Part shown: positions 50,037 through 59,644 of the stretch, in pieces
Position numbering within the stretch: position 1 is the first letter of the stretch
Layout: the number at the start of each line of letters is the position of its first letter
Assembly (NCBI RefSeq): GCF_019145375.1
Contig: NZ_JAHSTX010000001.1
Span: 248,001-312,000 of the forward strand
From: Pseudomonas triticicola
Lineage (GTDB): Bacteria; Pseudomonadota; Gammaproteobacteria; Pseudomonadales; Pseudomonadaceae
Reading direction: 5' to 3'
DNA length: 64,000 nt
Notes under the pieces: model-generated
What the model saw: the letters and a program-made list of their open reading frames with translations, nothing else
Database searches by the model: none
Told to the model about the DNA's origin: nothing
Translations under genes and position numbers: made by a program

Positions 50037-50448
50037 ACGGGGCTTGGCGGCCTTTGGGCCGACCATGCTTGGGTTTGTTTGGTGTGAATATCCGAATGTT
50101 TCGCTGCGGCGGCTGGCGGTTTCGCCTGACGGCGACTTACTTTTTTACAAGCGCCAAAAAAAGTAAGCAAAAAACGCTAGCTCCTGCGTTCGGCCCTCGC
50201 AGGCTCGGGGTCCTTCGCTGCGGGATCGATCCGGGCGCAGCGGCTACGGTTTGCTTCGCTGCACCTCCTTCCGCTGTGTCTGGCTGCGCCAGACGGTCGC
50301 TGCGCTCCCACGCCCGGATCAATCCCTCCACTCAGCCTTCCGACGTCGCCGGTGGATCAAGATCAAAAGCACTCGAGCTTGCGCTCATTGTTGAGTGGGG
50401 CGGCTTCGCCGCGGGCAGCTGCGCTGCTTTGCTTTTGCTTTTGCTTTT
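50037..50448. repeat. Repeat-rich intergenic element
   Basis: About 410 bases with no supportable gene. It opens with CTTGGCGGCCTTTGGGCCG, also found just after the chemoreceptor gene at 59.4 kb. CTTACTTTTTT and AAAAAAAGTAAG then form a stem with a short loop (50137-50167), followed by GC-rich inverted motifs (CTGGCTGCGCCAG) and a short TTTTGC repeat abutting the tandem REP array. It looks like a composite repeated element. Confidence 0.55.
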
Positions 50449-50730
50449 GTGGGAGCGAGCCTGCTCGCGAAGGCGGCCTGGCAGCCAACCCATCTCTCTC
50501 TGAAACCACTCGATCCCTGTGGGAGCTGGCTTGCCAGCGATAGCGCCCTCACATCCAGCCAATATCTACCGAATACACTCAGTTTCATTGTGGGAGCGAG
50601 CCTGCTCGCGAAGGCGGCCTGGCAGCCAACCCATCTCTCTCTGAAACCACTCGATCCCTGTGGGAGCTGGCTTGCCAGCGATAGCGCCCTCACATCCAGC
50701 CAATATCTACCCAATACACTCAGTTTCATT
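50449..50730. repeat. Two tandem 141-bp units with two REP classes each
   Basis: Units 50449-50589 and 50590-50730 differ at a single base (CTACCG versus CTACCC). Each holds one GTGGGAGCGAGCCTGCTCGC and, in the same orientation, one GTGGGAGCTGGCTTGCCAGC copy. A third unit begins at 50731 but diverges after the first REP. Confidence 0.92.
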
Positions 50731-50818
50731 GTGGGAGCGAGCCTGCTCGCGAAGAGGCCGATACATTCAACCCAGGCATTGAATCATCAGACGCTTTCGC
50801 GAGCAGGCTCGCTCCCAC
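50731..50818. repeat. REP inverted pair ending the tandem array
   Basis: GTGGG ends outermost, directly abutting the 141-bp tandem units; ends 18 bases from the sensor kinase stop. Confidence 0.9.
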
Positions 50819-50835
50819 TTCAAGTCGGCTGAGCC

Positions 50836-51885
50836 TCAGCCCCGTGGCAAGCGGACAACGGCGGTCAGCCCACCACCCGATGTTTCTTCCAGATCCAACC
50901 GCCCACCCAGCCGCTGCGCGGCTTCGCGGGCGATGGTCATGCCCAGTCCTACGCCGCCGGAGTTGCGGTTACGCGAGCCTTCCAGTCGGTAGAACGGTTC
51001 AAACACGGCTTCACGCTGGGCCTCAGCAATCCCCGGCCCGTGATCAATCACCCGAATCAGCAGTTCTTCGCGCTGTTCCAGCAGTTCAATCCTTGCCTGT
51101 CCGGCGTAGCGCAGGGCGTTGTCCAGCAAGTTGTTGATGCACGAGCGCAGCGCCATCGGCTGTACTGACAAGGGCGAGCAATGGCCGCTGACCTGTACAT
51201 CGGCGCCCTGGTCCTGGGCGTTCTCGCACAGCGATTCGACCAGCGCCTGCACGTCCAGCAACTGCAAGGCTTCGCTGGTGCGTTGTTCGTGCAGATAGGT
51301 GAGGGTGGCGTCGAGCATGCCGATCATGTCGTCCAGATCCTGGCGCATCTGGCTTTGCAGCTTGTCGTCGCTGATGTTTTCCAGGCGCAGTTTCAGCCGT
51401 GACAGTGGCGTGCGCAGGTCGTGGGAGACGGCGCCGAGCATGCGCGCGCGTTGCTGGACCTGTTCGCGGATGCGCCGTTGCATGAGGTTGAAGGTGTACG
51501 CCGCTTGCCGGGCTTCGCGCGGGCCGGATTCGTCGAGGGGGTCGCTGTCGAGGTCTTCGCTCAGGCGCTCGGCGGCGTCGCTCAGGCGCTGGATCGGCCG
51601 GCTGAGCAGCTTGGCGCCGTACCATGCGGCAATCATCAGGGTGATGAACTGAAAGGTCAGCGGCACCACCGGGCCGCCGAACCAGGGGCGTGTTTGCCTC
51701 GGTGGGTAAGCGGCGTCGTGCATTGGCGGTTGGCCGTCGATGTTCGTTGAGAACTCTGGCGGTGGTGGGGGCGGAGGAGGGCCGTAGAGCCTGAACCAGG
51801 CGAAGGCCAGCAGGTGCGCCAGGACAATCGCCACAAACAGCACCCCGAACAGGCGACCGAACAGGGTGTCGAAGCGCGCTTTCAT
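50836..51885 (-). CDS. EnvZ-like sensor histidine kinase
   Basis: Inner-membrane kinase of 349 residues. A first helix (10-30) is followed directly by eight consecutive prolines (36-43) at the start of a short periplasmic loop, then a second helix (about 72-92), HAMP, His155 in GAVSHDLRTP, and ATPase motifs NLLDNALRY, DHGPGIAEAQ and GVGLGMTIAREA. Small periplasmic loop and HDLRTP resemble EnvZ. Coupled to its regulator by a TGATG overlap. In P. aeruginosa a similar pair lies near pyrF. The signal is unknown. Confidence 0.85.
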   Translation of the reverse strand: MKARFDTLFGRLFGVLFVAIVLAHLLAFAWFRLYGPPPPPPPPEFSTNIDGQPPMHDAAYPPRQTRPWFGGPVVPLTFQFITLMIAAWYGAKLLSRPIQRLSDAAERLSEDLDSDPLDESGPREARQAAYTFNLMQRRIREQVQQRARMLGAVSHDLRTPLSRLKLRLENISDDKLQSQMRQDLDDMIGMLDATLTYLHEQRTSEALQLLDVQALVESLCENAQDQGADVQVSGHCSPLSVQPMALRSCINNLLDNALRYAGQARIELLEQREELLIRVIDHGPGIAEAQREAVFEPFYRLEGSRNRNSGGVGLGMTIAREAAQRLGGRLDLEETSGGGLTAVVRLPRG

Positions 51886-52667
51886 CAACCGATGTCCCGC
51901 GCGTCGAACAGGTAACCCTCGCCGCGCACGGTCTTGATCAGTTGCGGGGCTTTCGGGTCGTCGCCGAGTTTCTGTCGCAGGCGCGAGACCAGCAGGTCGA
52001 TGCTGCGGTCGAAAGCCTCGATCGAGCGACCACGAGCGGCGTCGAGCAGTTGTTCGCGGCTGAGCACGCGGCGCGGGCGTTCGATGAAGACCCAGAGCAG
52101 GCGGAATTCGGCGTTGGACAAGGGCACTACCAGGCCGTTGTCGGCGACCACTTGGCGCAGGACGCTGTTGAGGCGCCAGTTGTCGAAGCGAATGTTCGCG
52201 CGCTGTTCGCTGCGGTCGTCGCGCACGCGGCGCAGGATGGTCTGGATGCGGGCCACCAGTTCGCGTGGTTCGAACGGTTTGGCCATGTAATCGTCGGCGC
52301 CCAGTTCCAGGCCGATAATGCGGTCGGTGGGTTCGCAGCGGGCGGTGAGCATCAGGATCGGAATGTCCGATTCGGCGCGCAGCCAGCGGCACAGCGACAG
52401 GCCGTCTTCGCCGGGCAGCATCAGGTCGAGGACGATGACGTCGAAATGTTCCCCCTGCAGCGCCTGGCGCATCGCCGCGCCGTCGGTGACGCCGCTGGCG
52501 TGAATGTTGAAACGGGCGAGGTAATCGATCATCAGCTCGCGGATCGGCACGTCATCGTCGACGATCAGCGCGCGGATGCTCCAGCGCTTGTCGTCTTTGC
52601 TTTCATCCGTCACGGTTGTCGGGGTGTTGTGCATGGGGCTGTTCGCTGCCAGTGGTGGTTTCAGCAT
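51885..52667 (-). CDS. OmpR-family response regulator
   Basis: Response regulator of about 260 residues. Receiver from SIRALIVDDD with phospho-Asp in VIVLDLMLPGEDG and Lys in YMAKPF; winged helix ending LIKTVRGEGYLFDA. An unusual unstructured N-terminal extension of about 30 residues precedes the receiver. The start is uncertain: ATGs at 52667 and 52634 both lack a good ribosome site. Cognate to the EnvZ-like kinase that follows. Confidence 0.82.
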   Translation of the reverse strand: MLKPPLAANSPMHNTPTTVTDESKDDKRWSIRALIVDDDVPIRELMIDYLARFNIHASGVTDGAAMRQALQGEHFDVIVLDLMLPGEDGLSLCRWLRAESDIPILMLTARCEPTDRIIGLELGADDYMAKPFEPRELVARIQTILRRVRDDRSEQRANIRFDNWRLNSVLRQVVADNGLVVPLSNAEFRLLWVFIERPRRVLSREQLLDAARGRSIEAFDRSIDLLVSRLRQKLGDDPKAPQLIKTVRGEGYLFDARDIG

Positions 52668-52896
52668 AGGCGTCCGGCCGGGAGGCGGGAAGTGCTGTTG
52701 TAAGGACGTGTTGCGCCGGGCGAGGCTAACCCGTATGCGTGTTGCCGGCGTGTCGGCTGTGTATCGGAGTCGACACAATAGCCGCGCGGGCTAAGCTGAT
52801 AACGGCCAGCGCGACGATTTGCCGATCATCGGGTGCCGCGCTGCCGCCGGTTCCGCTACAATGCGCGCCGTTTTCGACCAGCCTGAGAGCCCATCC

Positions 52897-53595
52897 ATGT
52901 CCGCCTGCCAGACTCCTATCATCGTCGCCCTGGATTTCCCCACCCGTGACGCCGCACTGAAGCTGGCCGACCAGTTGGACCCGAAACTGTGCCGGGTCAA
53001 AGTGGGCAAGGAACTGTTCACCAGTTGCGCGGCGGAAATCGTCGGCACCCTGCGCGACAAGGGTTTTGAAGTGTTTCTGGATCTCAAATTCCACGACATC
53101 CCCAACACCACTGCGATGGCCGTGAAAGCCGCTGCCGAGATGGGCGTGTGGATGGTCAACGTGCACTGCTCCGGAGGCCTGCGCATGATGGCGGCCTGCC
53201 GCGAGGAGCTGGACAAGCGCAGTGGTCCGCAACCGTTGTTGATCGGTGTGACCGTGCTCACCAGCATGGAGCGCGAGGATCTAGCTGGTATCGGTCTGGA
53301 TATCGAGCCGCAGGAACAAGTGCTGCGTCTGGCGGCGCTGGCCGAGAAGGCCGGGATGGACGGTCTGGTGTGTTCGGCGCTGGAAGCGTCGGCGCTGAAA
53401 GCCGCGCACCCGTCGCTGCAACTGGTGACCCCGGGGATTCGCCCGGCAGGCAGCGCGCAGGACGACCAACGGCGCATTCTGACCCCGCGTCAGGCGCTGG
53501 ATGCCGGTTCCGATTACCTGGTAATCGGCCGTCCGATCAGCCAGGCGGCGAACCCGGCGCAGGCGTTGGCCGCAGTCGTAGCCGAAATTTCCTAA
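52897..53595 (+). CDS. pyrF: Orotidine 5'-phosphate decarboxylase PyrF
   Basis: Last step of UMP synthesis, 232 residues, TIM barrel. The catalytic Asp/Lys network is in [12 protein letters not shown]; the phosphate-gripper end is TPGIRPAG and [10 protein letters not shown]-terminus [10 protein letters not shown] contains the first active-site Asp. ATG at 52897; divergent from the two-component pair. Confidence 0.95.
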   Translation: MSACQTPIIVALDFPTRDAALKLADQLDPKLCRVKVGKELFTSCAAEIVGTLRDKGFEVFLDLKFHDIPNTTAMAVKAAAEMGVWMVNVHCSGGLRMMAACREELDKRSGPQPLLIGVTVLTSMEREDLAGIGLDIEPQEQVLRLAALAEKAGMDGLVCSALEASALKAAHPSLQLVTPGIRPAGSAQDDQRRILTPRQALDAGSDYLVIGRPISQAANPAQALAAVVAEIS

Positions 53596-53615
53596 AGCTT
53601 ATTGAAGATCCGACT

Positions 53616-53703
53616 GTGAGAGCGAGCCTGCTCGCGAAGAGGGAGTGTCAGTCGGCATCATTATCGACTGATCCACCGCTTTCGCGAGCAGGCTCGCTCC
53701 CCC
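53616..53703. repeat. REP inverted pair
   Basis: GTGGG-type ends outermost, with end mutations on both arms (GTGAGAGCG left, GCTCCCCCA right), so an older copy. Lies between convergent pyrF and the oxidoreductase gene. Confidence 0.88.
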
Positions 53704-53721
53704 ATTGGTTTCAGGCTGGCC

Positions 53722-54726
53722 TTAAACCTTCAGAACCAACTTGCCAAAGTTCTCGCCGTTGAACAGTTTCATCAGCGTCTCGGGGAACGTCTCCAGCCCA
53801 TCAACCACATCTTCCTTGCTCTTGAGCTGCCCGTTGGCCATCCAGCCGGCCATCTCCTGCGCGGCGCTGGCGAACTGCGCGGCGTAGTCCATCACCACAA
53901 AACCTTCCATGCGCGCGCGATTGACCAGCAGTGACAGGTAATTGGCCGGGCCTTTGACCGCTTCTTTATTGTTGTACTGGCTGATGGCGCCGCAGATCAC
54001 CACCCGCGCTTTCATGTTCAAGCGGCTCAGCACCGCGTCGAGAATGTCGCCGCCGACGTTATCGAAATACACGTCCACGCCCTTCGGGCATTCGCGCTTC
54101 AGACCGGCCACGACGTCTTCGGCCTTGTAATCAATGGCGCCGTCGAAGCCCAACTCGTCGATGAGGAATTTGCACTTGTCGGCCCCGCCGGCGATGCCGA
54201 CGACGCGGCAGCCTTTGATTTTGGCGATCTGCCCGGCCACGCTGCCCACCGCACCGGCCGCGCCGGACAGCACCACGGTGTCACCGGCTTTCGGTGCGCC
54301 GACGTCGAGCAGGGCGAAGTAGGCGGTCATGCCGGTCATGCCCAGTGCAGACAGATAGCGTGGCAATGGCGCGAGTTTCGGGTCGACCTTGTAGAACCCG
54401 CGCGGCTCGCCGAGGAAATAATCCTGCACACCGAGGGCGCCATTGACGTAATCGCCGACGGCGAAGCCAGGATTGTTCGAAGCGATGACTTTTCCCACGC
54501 CCAGTGCGCGCATGACCTCACCGAGGCCGACCGGCGGGATGTAGGACTTGCCTTCGTTCATCCAGCCGCGCATGGCGGGGTCGAGGGACAGGTATTCGTT
54601 TTTCACCAGAATCTGTCCCGCCTGTGGCTCGCCGACCGGTACTTCCTGATAAGTGAAAGTCTCGCGGGTCGCGGCGCCCACCGGGCGTTTGGCGAGCAGG
54701 AACTGGCGATTGGTCTGGTTGGTCAT
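53722..54726 (-). CDS. NADP-dependent oxidoreductase (leukotriene B4 dehydrogenase-like MDR)
   Basis: Medium-chain reductase of 334 residues without the catalytic zinc ligands, of the PTGR/YncB/CurA type. NEYLSLDPAMRGWM is the family start; the NADP Rossmann segment is VVLSGAAGAVGSVAGQIAK; VYFDNVGGDILDAVL and GFVVMDY follow. It reduces alkenal or enone double bonds in characterised relatives. ATG at 54726; a GTG at 54735 would add three residues. Confidence 0.88.
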   Translation of the reverse strand: MTNQTNRQFLLAKRPVGAATRETFTYQEVPVGEPQAGQILVKNEYLSLDPAMRGWMNEGKSYIPPVGLGEVMRALGVGKVIASNNPGFAVGDYVNGALGVQDYFLGEPRGFYKVDPKLAPLPRYLSALGMTGMTAYFALLDVGAPKAGDTVVLSGAAGAVGSVAGQIAKIKGCRVVGIAGGADKCKFLIDELGFDGAIDYKAEDVVAGLKRECPKGVDVYFDNVGGDILDAVLSRLNMKARVVICGAISQYNNKEAVKGPANYLSLLVNRARMEGFVVMDYAAQFASAAQEMAGWMANGQLKSKEDVVDGLETFPETLMKLFNGENFGKLVLKV

Positions 54727-54961
54727 GACGGGCACTCGAATGGAATGAAGCCTTGTTGATAGCTCTTCAACGGCGATGTCGCAAGGTTGGCTGATACGGC
54801 GAATGCGAGTCGATCCAGTGCAGTGATGGTTACGGGGCGGGTTTCATCACTGCGGCGCATGCGCCGGTAAACAGCGATTGCATAGTGCTGACGCGCTTCC
54901 GCCGCCCTTGGCTATGCTGCGACGCAACATCTCCCAGTTTTTTGCATTCGAGGACATCTCC

Positions 54962-55723
54962 ATGAGCATGACGTTTTCCGGTCAGGTGGTTGTAATCACG
55001 GGAGCCGCCTACGGCATCGGCCGCGCGACAGCCTTGGCGTTTGCCGCCGAAGGCCTGAAAGTGGTGGTGGCTGACCTGGATGCGGCTGGAGGCGAAGGCA
55101 CGGTGGCGCTGATTCGTACCGCCGGTGGCGAAGCGTCCTTCGTGCGCTGCGACGTGACGGTGGAAAGCGATGTAAAAAATCTGATGGGTGAGGTGATCAA
55201 TACCTACGGTCGTCTCGACTATGCCTTCAACAACGCCGGGATCGAAATCGAGAAGGGCAAACTCGCCGACGGTACGCTGGACGAGTTCGACGCGATCATG
55301 GGCGTAAACGTCAAAGGCGTCTGGCTGTGCATGAAGTATCAGTTGCCGTTGCTGTTGGCGCAGGGCGGTGGCGCGATCGTCAACACGGCGTCGGTAGCCG
55401 GGCTGGGCGCAGCGCCGAAAATGAGCATCTACGCGGCGTCGAAACATGCGGTGATCGGCCTGACCAAGTCGGCGGCGATCGAATACGCGAAAAAGAAAAT
55501 CCGCGTCAACGCAGTGTGCCCGGCAGTGATCGATACGGACATGTTCCGCCGTGCCTACGAAGCCGACCCGAAGAAGGGCGAATTCGCCAACGCCATGCAC
55601 CCGGTCGGGCGCATTGGCAAGGTTGAGGAAATCGCCAGCGCGGTGCTGTATCTGTGCAGCGATGGCGCAGCCTTCACCACTGGGCATTCGCTGGCGGTGG
55701 ATGGCGGCGTGACAGCGTTCTGA
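54962..55723 (+). CDS. Short-chain dehydrogenase/reductase
   Basis: NAD(P)-dependent oxidoreductase of 253 residues. Cofactor loop TGAAYGIG (14-21), NNAG (about 93), catalytic Ser in TASVAG and YAASK pair (about 157-161); CPAVIDTDM and the C-terminal SDGAAFTTGHSLAVDGG are classical SDR ends. Asp in VADLDAA suggests NAD preference. Monocistronic with its own terminator. Substrate unknown. Confidence 0.87.
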   Translation: MSMTFSGQVVVITGAAYGIGRATALAFAAEGLKVVVADLDAAGGEGTVALIRTAGGEASFVRCDVTVESDVKNLMGEVINTYGRLDYAFNNAGIEIEKGKLADGTLDEFDAIMGVNVKGVWLCMKYQLPLLLAQGGGAIVNTASVAGLGAAPKMSIYAASKHAVIGLTKSAAIEYAKKKIRVNAVCPAVIDTDMFRRAYEADPKKGEFANAMHPVGRIGKVEEIASAVLYLCSDGAAFTTGHSLAVDGGVTAF

Positions 55724-55741
55724 AAGTTGCCGTAATTTTAA

Positions 55742-55767
55742 GAACCCGCCTGCGTGCGGGTTTTTTG
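55742..55767 (+). terminator. Terminator after the SDR gene
   Basis: AACCCGC-CTGC-GTGCGGGTT-type stem with a following T run, 18 bases after the stop. Confidence 0.88.
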
Positions 55768-55913
55768 TACCTCGCGGTTGGTCCGTGTGAATACCGCTAA
55801 ACAATGTGTATCAAACCGTTAGAACTGCCGCATTTGGCGGCGTTGTCGCACAGCCTCGGCGGTGCGGCTGTGATTTACTGCTGCCAGCAAAACTGACAGG
55901 AGTTTGCGAGCTC

Positions 55914-57314
55914 ATGGAACTGAGAATTGACCGACAGGCAATGGTGCCGGTCGTGCAGCAGATCGTCGACGGAATGACTGACTGGATTGTGCAAAGCGGT
56001 ATCCCGCCGGCCACCCGGTTGCCCTCCGTACGGCAAATCGCCCGGGGTAATCTGCTCAGCCAGTCGTGTGTCGTCGAAGCCTGCGAGCGCCTGGTTTCGC
56101 AAGGTGTGTTGACTGCGCGTCAGGGCGCGGGATTCATCGTCGCGGCCTCGCCGCCGTTGCGCGAAACGGACTCGGAACTGGCAGTGTTCGAGGGCCGCCA
56201 TGCGTGGTGCGATGAGCTGAGCGCTTCGACGGGCCGCTTGATCTTGGGGCAAGGAGGCTTGCCGCCGAGCTGGCGTGAGCCCGACGACCTCAGCTACGCA
56301 TTACGCGAGGTGGCGCGCACCGACATGGCCAGTCTGTTCAACTACAGCTCGCCGCTGGGGCTGCCTGCGTTGCGCGAGCAAATTGCCAAGCGCCTGAAAC
56401 TGCTGCACATCGACGCCTGCAGTGCTCGGCTCATGAGTACCAGCGGTGCCAGTCATGCGCTCGATCTGATCGTGCGCACCCTGTTCAAGGCCGGCGACTG
56501 CGTGGTGGTGGAAACGCCCGGTTATGCACCGTTGTTTGACCTGCTGCGCCTGCACGGCGTACAGATGCTCGAAGTGCGTCGGACACCGAGCGGGCCGGAC
56601 ATCGACATGCTCGAGTCAGTGCTGCGTCAGTTTCGTCCCGCTGCCTTGTTCATCGGCAGCCATCACCACAATCCCACTGGCAGTTGCCTGACGCCTGCGG
56701 TGGCCCAGCGCATCGTGCAGTTGAGCAAGACCTACGACCTGCGCGTGATCGAAGATGACGTCTACGCTGATCTGCACACCGGCAGCGGTACGCGGTTGGC
56801 GGCGCTGGACCATGGCGGCCGGGTCATTTATGTCGGCAGCTTCTCCAAGACACTGAGCAGCTCATTGCGGGTCGGTTTTGTCCTGGCAGACATCGAGCTG
56901 CTGAAGCGCCTGGCGGAGGTCAAGATGATCAGCGGCCTGGGCTGTTCGAGGCTGGCCGAGGCGGTGCTGGCCAGGCTGATGGCGACCGGTGCGTATCGCA
57001 AACTGGTGCAGCGCCAGCGCCAGCGCTTGAATGCCGATCGCGCGGCGGCCTTGCAGGCGCTGGAAGATGCCGAGTGGGAAGTGTTCGGCAAGCCGGTAGG
57101 CGGGCTGTTTATCTGGGCGCGGGCACGCTTGCGCGACCAGACGTCGGTGCGCAGGCAGGCCCAGCGTTGCGGGCTGGAGTTATCGGCAGCGGATGCCTTC
57201 AGTCCCAGCGGTGAGTGCGGTGACTGGCAGCGCATCAATGTGGCCTGTGCCTGCGACCCGCGGGCTCGGCAGTTTTTTCGCAATACTTGCGCGGATCGAC
57301 CTCAAGCATTCTGA
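55914..57314 (+). CDS. MocR-type GntR/aminotransferase regulator
   Basis: Regulator of 466 residues. The N-terminal winged helix (about 6-75) has PPATRLPSVRQIARG and ACERLVSQGVL. The C-terminal fold-type I aminotransferase domain has HNPTG (252-256) and the PLP Lys312 in YVGSFSKTLSSS. MocR proteins bind PLP or aminotransferase substrates to control nearby genes. The neighbours (an SDR terminated upstream, a chemoreceptor downstream) give no clear target. ATG at 55914 follows AGGAG at a long distance. Confidence 0.87.
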   Translation: MELRIDRQAMVPVVQQIVDGMTDWIVQSGIPPATRLPSVRQIARGNLLSQSCVVEACERLVSQGVLTARQGAGFIVAASPPLRETDSELAVFEGRHAWCDELSASTGRLILGQGGLPPSWREPDDLSYALREVARTDMASLFNYSSPLGLPALREQIAKRLKLLHIDACSARLMSTSGASHALDLIVRTLFKAGDCVVVETPGYAPLFDLLRLHGVQMLEVRRTPSGPDIDMLESVLRQFRPAALFIGSHHHNPTGSCLTPAVAQRIVQLSKTYDLRVIEDDVYADLHTGSGTRLAALDHGGRVIYVGSFSKTLSSSLRVGFVLADIELLKRLAEVKMISGLGCSRLAEAVLARLMATGAYRKLVQRQRQRLNADRAAALQALEDAEWEVFGKPVGGLFIWARARLRDQTSVRRQAQRCGLELSAADAFSPSGECGDWQRINVACACDPRARQFFRNTCADRPQAF

Positions 57315-57422
57315 AAACGACGCGGGCGTAGCTTTTTGCCATTATTCCGACGCCAGAGTCTTGTGCTGGTTCGAGCCCGTTGCGAATCTTCGGCAACAGA
57401 CTTTGGCAGGGGACTACGCGCA

Positions 57423-59390
57423 ATGATTTCGGCCGTGCAAGGACGTTTTGCCAACCTCGGTATGGCGAAAAAACTCAGTATCGGATTCGTGCTGGTCTTG
57501 CTGCTGACTGCATTGGTCGCGGCGATCGGCGTCTGGTCGCTGCAAACCATCAGTCTGCGTTTCGACGGCTTGAAGCAGATGTCCGCGCTCAACAGCGGCC
57601 TGCTCAAGGTGCGCTTGCTCGAGCAGGAGTACGCCCTGCGCGGCAATCCGAAAACCGCCGATGCCTTGCGCGAGGGCGTCGATGGGCTGATCGTTCTTGC
57701 CGGCGAGCTCAAGGCACATTCCCCGGCCAATGTGCCGGTGATGAGCGATGTCGAGCAAGCGCTGGGCGCGTATCGCAAGGCCTTCGATGAGTTCGTCTCG
57801 CTGAGCCAGGCCAAGGACCTTGCGCTGGAGATGGCCAGTTGGTCGGTGTCCAGCGTGGCCAATAACCTCGACGTGTTGCAGAGCGGGCTGGCCGACGATG
57901 GTGCCTACACCTTGAAAGACACCGAGGGCAAGGACGGCGCGCAGTTCATCGAACAGGCGAATCAGGTCAGTCAGGTCTCGCGACTGATGCTGCAGGCGAT
58001 GAATGAAGCGCGGGTGCGTCTGGATCAGAGCCGCAAGGGCGATGCGGACAATGCCGGTCAAGGCAACATCGAACAGGCCGCGCAAGCGCAGGAGCAAGCC
58101 GAGGCGTTGAAAAGCACGGTCAAGGACGAGGGCTATCTGACTGTGCTCAACGAAGTGTCGGGGCATATCGCCGGATTCAACGAGAAACTGGCTGAATACA
58201 CCGGGTTGCTGGCGCAAGAAAAAACGGTTTATGACCAACTGCATCAGCGTGCCGCGCAGGTGGTGGACCGGGTCAATCAGGCCTACGTCGCCGAAGACGC
58301 TTCGATGCAGGCGGAGCTGAAAAAGAACACGGTGTTGATCATTGGCTCTTCGGCGCTGGCCTTGTTGGTCGGATTACTTGCCGCGTGGGTGATCACGCGC
58401 CTGATCGTTGCGCCGCTGCGCAGTGTCATTCGTGTGGCGCAGCAGATTGCTGCGGGTGATCTGACGGCGAAGGTCGAGGTGACGCGCCGCGATGAAATGG
58501 GACAATTGATGTTGGCCATGCAGCAGATGGCTGCCGGCCTCGGCACGATTGTCAGCGGCTTGCAGGCCGGCATCGAGCGCTTGGCCGGTTCCGCGCAATC
58601 GCTGTCGGCGGTGACCGAGCAGACCAATCTGGAGGTCAACAGCCAGAAGGAGGAAACCGAGCAGGTCGCCACCGCCATGAACCAGATGACCGCCACCGTG
58701 CATGACGTCGCGCGCAATGCCGAAGAGGCGGCGCTGGCTGCGCAGACGGCGGATGACAAGGTCGAGAGCGGCCAGCAGGTGGTGCGCCAAAGCATGGCGC
58801 GGATCGAGCAGTTGGCGGATTCGGCGACCTCGGCCAGCTCCAGCATCGAGAGCCTCAGTGCCGAGATTCAGAATATCGGCACGGTGCTGGAGGTGATCAA
58901 GAGCGTGGCCGAGCAGACCAATCTGTTGGCGCTGAACGCGGCAATCGAGGCGGCGCGGGCTGGCGAGCAGGGCAGGGGATTCGCGGTGGTGGCCGATGAA
59001 GTGCGTGCACTGGCGCGGCGCACGCAGCAATCGACCGAGGAGATCGAGCGCCTGGTCAGTGCCTTGCGAGCGGCGGCGCAGTCGTCGGTGCAGCAGATTC
59101 GCAGCAGTGGCGAACTGGTGAAGCTGGCGGTCAGTGATGCGTTGCAGACCGAGAGTGCGCTGGGGAGTATTGCGGCGGCGGTGTCGTTGATTCAGCAGAT
59201 GAATCAGCAGATCGCGGCGGCGGCGGAGGAGCAGAGTTCGGTGGCGGAGGAGATCAATCGCAGTGTTACGCAGATTCGAGCGAGTGCGGATCACTCTTCC
59301 GTGGCCATGCGCGGGAATGCGGCTTCGAGTGTTGAGCTGGCGCAGTTGGGCGGCGAGTTGCGCTCGATGGTTGGGCATTTTCGGCTTTGA
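57423..59390 (+). CDS. Methyl-accepting chemotaxis protein with helical bimodular-type sensor
   Basis: Inner-membrane chemoreceptor of 655 residues. Helix 1 at about 18-38, helix 2 at about 301-324, enclosing an all-helical, coiled-coil-like periplasmic domain of about 260 residues, the size of the HBM domain of McpS, which senses TCA-cycle acids. HAMP follows (about 325-375), then a long signalling coiled coil with the conserved tip [20 protein letters not shown]. No CheR-binding pentapeptide at the C-terminus (ends VGHFRL). ATG at 57423 follows CAGGGGAC. Confidence 0.88.
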   Translation: MISAVQGRFANLGMAKKLSIGFVLVLLLTALVAAIGVWSLQTISLRFDGLKQMSALNSGLLKVRLLEQEYALRGNPKTADALREGVDGLIVLAGELKAHSPANVPVMSDVEQALGAYRKAFDEFVSLSQAKDLALEMASWSVSSVANNLDVLQSGLADDGAYTLKDTEGKDGAQFIEQANQVSQVSRLMLQAMNEARVRLDQSRKGDADNAGQGNIEQAAQAQEQAEALKSTVKDEGYLTVLNEVSGHIAGFNEKLAEYTGLLAQEKTVYDQLHQRAAQVVDRVNQAYVAEDASMQAELKKNTVLIIGSSALALLVGLLAAWVITRLIVAPLRSVIRVAQQIAAGDLTAKVEVTRRDEMGQLMLAMQQMAAGLGTIVSGLQAGIERLAGSAQSLSAVTEQTNLEVNSQKEETEQVATAMNQMTATVHDVARNAEEAALAAQTADDKVESGQQVVRQSMARIEQLADSATSASSSIESLSAEIQNIGTVLEVIKSVAEQTNLLALNAAIEAARAGEQGRGFAVVADEVRALARRTQQSTEEIERLVSALRAAAQSSVQQIRSSGELVKLAVSDALQTESALGSIAAAVSLIQQMNQQIAAAAEEQSSVAEEINRSVTQIRASADHSSVAMRGNAASSVELAQLGGELRSMVGHFRL

Positions 59391-59466
59391 GTCTTGGCGG
59401 CCTTTGGGCCGGCCAGGCTCTCGGCTTCGCCGCGTGGGGATGGCCCGGGTTTGCTTTTGCTTTTCT

Positions 59467-59561
59467 GTGGGAGCTGGCTTGCCAGCGAAGGCGGCCTGAC
59501 AGCCGACCGATTTTTACCTGAGAACACTGCTTCCCGATCTGGGAGCGAGCCTGCTCGCGAA
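59467..59561. repeat. Mixed-class REP pair in direct orientation
   Basis: GTGGGAGCTGGCTTGCCAGC followed by a GGGAGCGAGCCTGCTCGC copy about 74 bases later in the same orientation, with GCGGCCTGACAGCC between. It is a diverged relative of the 141-bp unit near 50.5 kb. Confidence 0.8.
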
Positions 59562-59599
59562 AGCGATCTTCAATTCACATCCTCTTTCAAGTCACCCAC

Positions 59600-59629
59600 A
59601 AAAAAGCCACCAATAACGGTGGCTTCTTT
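59600..59629. terminator. Bidirectional terminator
   Basis: AAAAAAGCCACC-AATAAC-GGTGGCTTCTTT lies 15 bases from the stop of the minus-strand gene at 59645 and has A/T runs on both sides, so it can serve both convergent units. Confidence 0.8.
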
Positions 59630-59644
59630 ACCAGTATTCCCGAC

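Noticed and set aside
50449..50730. Tandem array as a CRISPR
   Set aside because: The repeats are 141 bp with near-identical content throughout and contain palindromic REP cores; there are no variable spacers and no cas genes.
50836..52392. 518-codon frame treating kinase and part of the response regulator as one protein
   Set aside because: The first 170 codons are the response regulator read out of frame. The real kinase starts at 51885, overlapping the regulator stop; this is not a fusion.
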